Positions 56,776 through 57,990 of a stretch of 57,990 bases of DNA are shown piece by piece. Made by a program: the position numbers and the translations under genes. The stretch is taken from positions 1-57,990 of the forward strand of contig JAJYLP010000009.1 in assembly GCA_021787615.1 (NCBI GenBank). The letters run 5' to 3'. The notes below the pieces were generated by a model. That model saw only the letters and a program-made list of their open reading frames with translations. It had not been told where the DNA came from and did not search any database. Origin of the DNA: Pseudomonadota bacterium. Its GTDB lineage: Bacteria > Pseudomonadota > Gammaproteobacteria > Steroidobacterales > Steroidobacteraceae. The stretch's first letter is position 1. The number at the start of each line of letters is the position of its first letter.

Positions 56776-57171
56776 TTGAACAATCGAGAGCCAGCGCCCA
56801 GTGATCTCCGTCCCGGGGCCCATCGCCTACGGGCATCGCCGCTGCGCCCGCGCCAAGCGCTGGCAATGCTCGGGTCGCTTGCGCTGTTGGCGGCCTGCGC
56901 AAGCACACCGCCGCATTACCCCTCCGCCACCGCGCAGGCCCACATCGGTAAACCGCTGTTCGATCTCGAGATGCGCTGGAGCACTCCGGCCGGCCTGCAT
57001 GTGGTTGACGGCGCGCGCGTGGCCACCTGGCGGTTCAATCAGTACAACTACGCCGGCTGCAGCGTCACGGTGCGCACCGATCGCCATGATGTCATTCGGA
57101 AGGTCAACTGGACAACGGGCTGCGGGCCGAAGACTGCGACCAAGCCCCCCAAGCAGTCGCCGGCGAAGTAG
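56776..57171 (+). CDS. Small lipoprotein of unknown function
   Basis: A lipoprotein-type N-terminus: RQALAMLGSLALLAAC with lipobox LAAC. The mature part is short: STPPHYPSATAQAHIGKPLF, DLEMRWSTPAGLHVVDGARV, WRFNQYNYAGCSVTV, ending KPPKQSPAK. I do not recognise a family with certainty; the LFDLEMRW and Cys-pair pattern resembles small outer-membrane lipoproteins. The TTG at 56776 has GGAG 8 bases upstream and supplies the basic n-region. The in-frame ATG at 56866 would leave too short a signal, so the start is uncertain. Confidence 0.7.
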   Translation: MNNREPAPSDLRPGAHRLRASPLRPRQALAMLGSLALLAACASTPPHYPSATAQAHIGKPLFDLEMRWSTPAGLHVVDGARVATWRFNQYNYAGCSVTVRTDRHDVIRKVNWTTGCGPKTATKPPKQSPAK

Positions 57172-57189
57172 TCGCACGGCGCCGAGCCG

Positions 57190-57986
57190 CCGGCCCGATG
57201 CAAGCGCCTGGCGCTGGTAGAGTGTCTTGCGTGCCGTGCCGGCGGGGTTCGACAGCGACCCGATCTGCGCGGCGAGCTTGTGCCCGCAGGCGCACACTGT
57301 CAGGCCGCGGCCCGACTGGGCCGTCAGGCACAGGCGCTTGGGGCCATTGATCAGATCGCCACGCAGCGCATAGCGCCACCGCTGGCGCGGATCGGCGCGC
57401 CAGGGATCGATCGCAGCGCCAGTGGGCTGCGCGTCTCGGCCAGACTCAGGCCGGGATCCCCGCCGATGATCAAATCCGCGTCATTCGAGCGGCCGGGGCT
57501 CTGAAAACGCCCGAGCGGCCGATTGTCGGTATCGTTCCACAGCACGTTGGCGCAGGGCGAACGGCCCGGATGGCGCCGATCGAAGGTGGCGATGTCCGAG
57601 CCCGCGCGCCAGGGCTGGCCGTCGCGGCGCACCCAGCGCAGCACGTCGTACCCCTCGGGAGTGCCCTGGAAATAAGCCGGCGCGGATTCGGACAAGTCGA
57701 TCGGACGGCCGACGGCCCGCAGTGCCGAGTGTTTGGCCCGATATGCCTGCCGGAAGGCCGCCTCGCTGCTCTGGCGCGGCGCGCGGCATCGACGGTGCAG
57801 CCGTTCGAGCTTGAGATCATTGACGTCCCAGGCAGCGAAGCGACGAGCGTCCTCGGTGAAGTGCGCCGGTCCGCCGTCCCGGGACCGGCCGCTGCCGACA
57901 AAACCCCCCGCACGGCGCATATCCGGCATCCGCGTCGATGCCGAATTCACTCCGAGTGCGTGCATCGCCCGGATCACGGGCCGCAT
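57190..57986 (-). pseudogene. Unknown protein gene with frameshift at right edge
   Basis: A minus-strand frame from 57986 reads like real protein (DARRFAAWDVNDLKLERLHR, SESAPAYFQGTPEGYDVLRW, NVLWNDTDNRPLGRFQSPG, DLIIGGDPGLSLAETRS). It then becomes meaningless and ends at 57351. In another frame the sense continues: AAIDPWRADPRQRWRYALRG, DLINGPKRLCLTAQSGRGL, VCACGHKLAAQIGSLSNPAG. One added C in the CCC run near 57422 would join them. The left end is not defined because the frame runs on into the lipoprotein gene on the other strand. The family is unknown. The start at 57986 may also lie further right. Confidence 0.45.
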
Positions 57987-57990
57987 GCCG

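Overview
The window is about 58 kb of very GC-rich, densely coding bacterial chromosome. Most intergenic gaps are short, many same-strand genes overlap by 4 bases, and nothing phage-like, plasmid-like or CRISPR-like is visible. Gene content and order suggest a gammaproteobacterium near the Xanthomonadales/Nevskiales/Steroidobacter group. The pointers are a TrpR-like regulator heading the histidine operon, a SAM-I riboswitch before metX-metB, an attenuated ilvC-leu operon, the fabD-fabG-acpP-fabF-mltG-tmk-holB-pilZ run, and a general secretion pathway cluster. No rRNA or tRNA gene was seen. The taxonomic placement is inference.

Layout. 1-3.7 kb (minus): YerC/HisR-type regulator, hisG, hisD, and hisC running off the left edge, with a CTAG-containing palindromic operator just upstream. 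3.75-4.65 kb: a secreted-protein gene broken by two apparent frameshifts. 5.05-7.56 kb (plus): sigma70-like promoter, SAM-I riboswitch, metX, metB. 7.56-15.4 kb (minus): ilvC-leuA-ilvE-leuC-leuD-leuB plus a lipoprotein gene, preceded by a transcription attenuator encoding a Leu/Val/Ile-rich leader peptide. 15.4-18.6 kb (plus): an M17 aminopeptidase and ilvD. 19.0-23.3 kb (plus): tonB-exbB-exbD-exbD-TPR and a peroxiredoxin, ending at a bidirectional terminator. 23.4-25.1 kb (minus): etfB-etfA. 25.1-30.0 kb (plus): an Opp/Dpp-type ABC importer with a fused double ATPase and no binding protein, then an AlaA-like aminotransferase. 30.0-36.0 kb (plus): an AddB-like nuclease and an AddA/RecB-like helicase-nuclease. 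36.0-41.7 kb (minus): type II secretion genes gspG to gspN, without gspC, D, E or F. 41.9-48.6 kb (plus): fatty-acid synthesis (fabD, fabG, acpP, fabF), mltG, tmk, holB, pilZ. 48.7-52.8 kb (minus): a double cyclic-nucleotide-binding/rhodanese protein, a FadJ-like beta-oxidation enzyme and an endonuclease/exonuclease/phosphatase-family protein. 52.9 kb (plus): a stand-alone TIR-like (MTH538/ThsB-type) protein. 53.4-55.9 kb (minus): a TonB-dependent receptor that the TonB-ExbBD genes could energise. 56-58 kb: a broken small secreted-protein gene, a small lipoprotein, and a second broken gene at the right edge.

Themes. The left third is amino-acid biosynthesis (His, Met, branched-chain), and each operon carries its own visible control device: a repressor-type palindrome, a riboswitch with a competing Shine-Dalgarno hairpin, and a leader-peptide attenuator. 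The rest is envelope, secretion, lipid and DNA-repair housekeeping. I found no convincing brand-new system. The most interesting items are the ilv attenuator, the riboswitch expression platform, the HisR-type operator, the orphan TIR-like protein, the cNMP-cNMP-rhodanese protein, and three non-essential genes whose breaks mostly look like single-base indels, which could be decay or assembly error.
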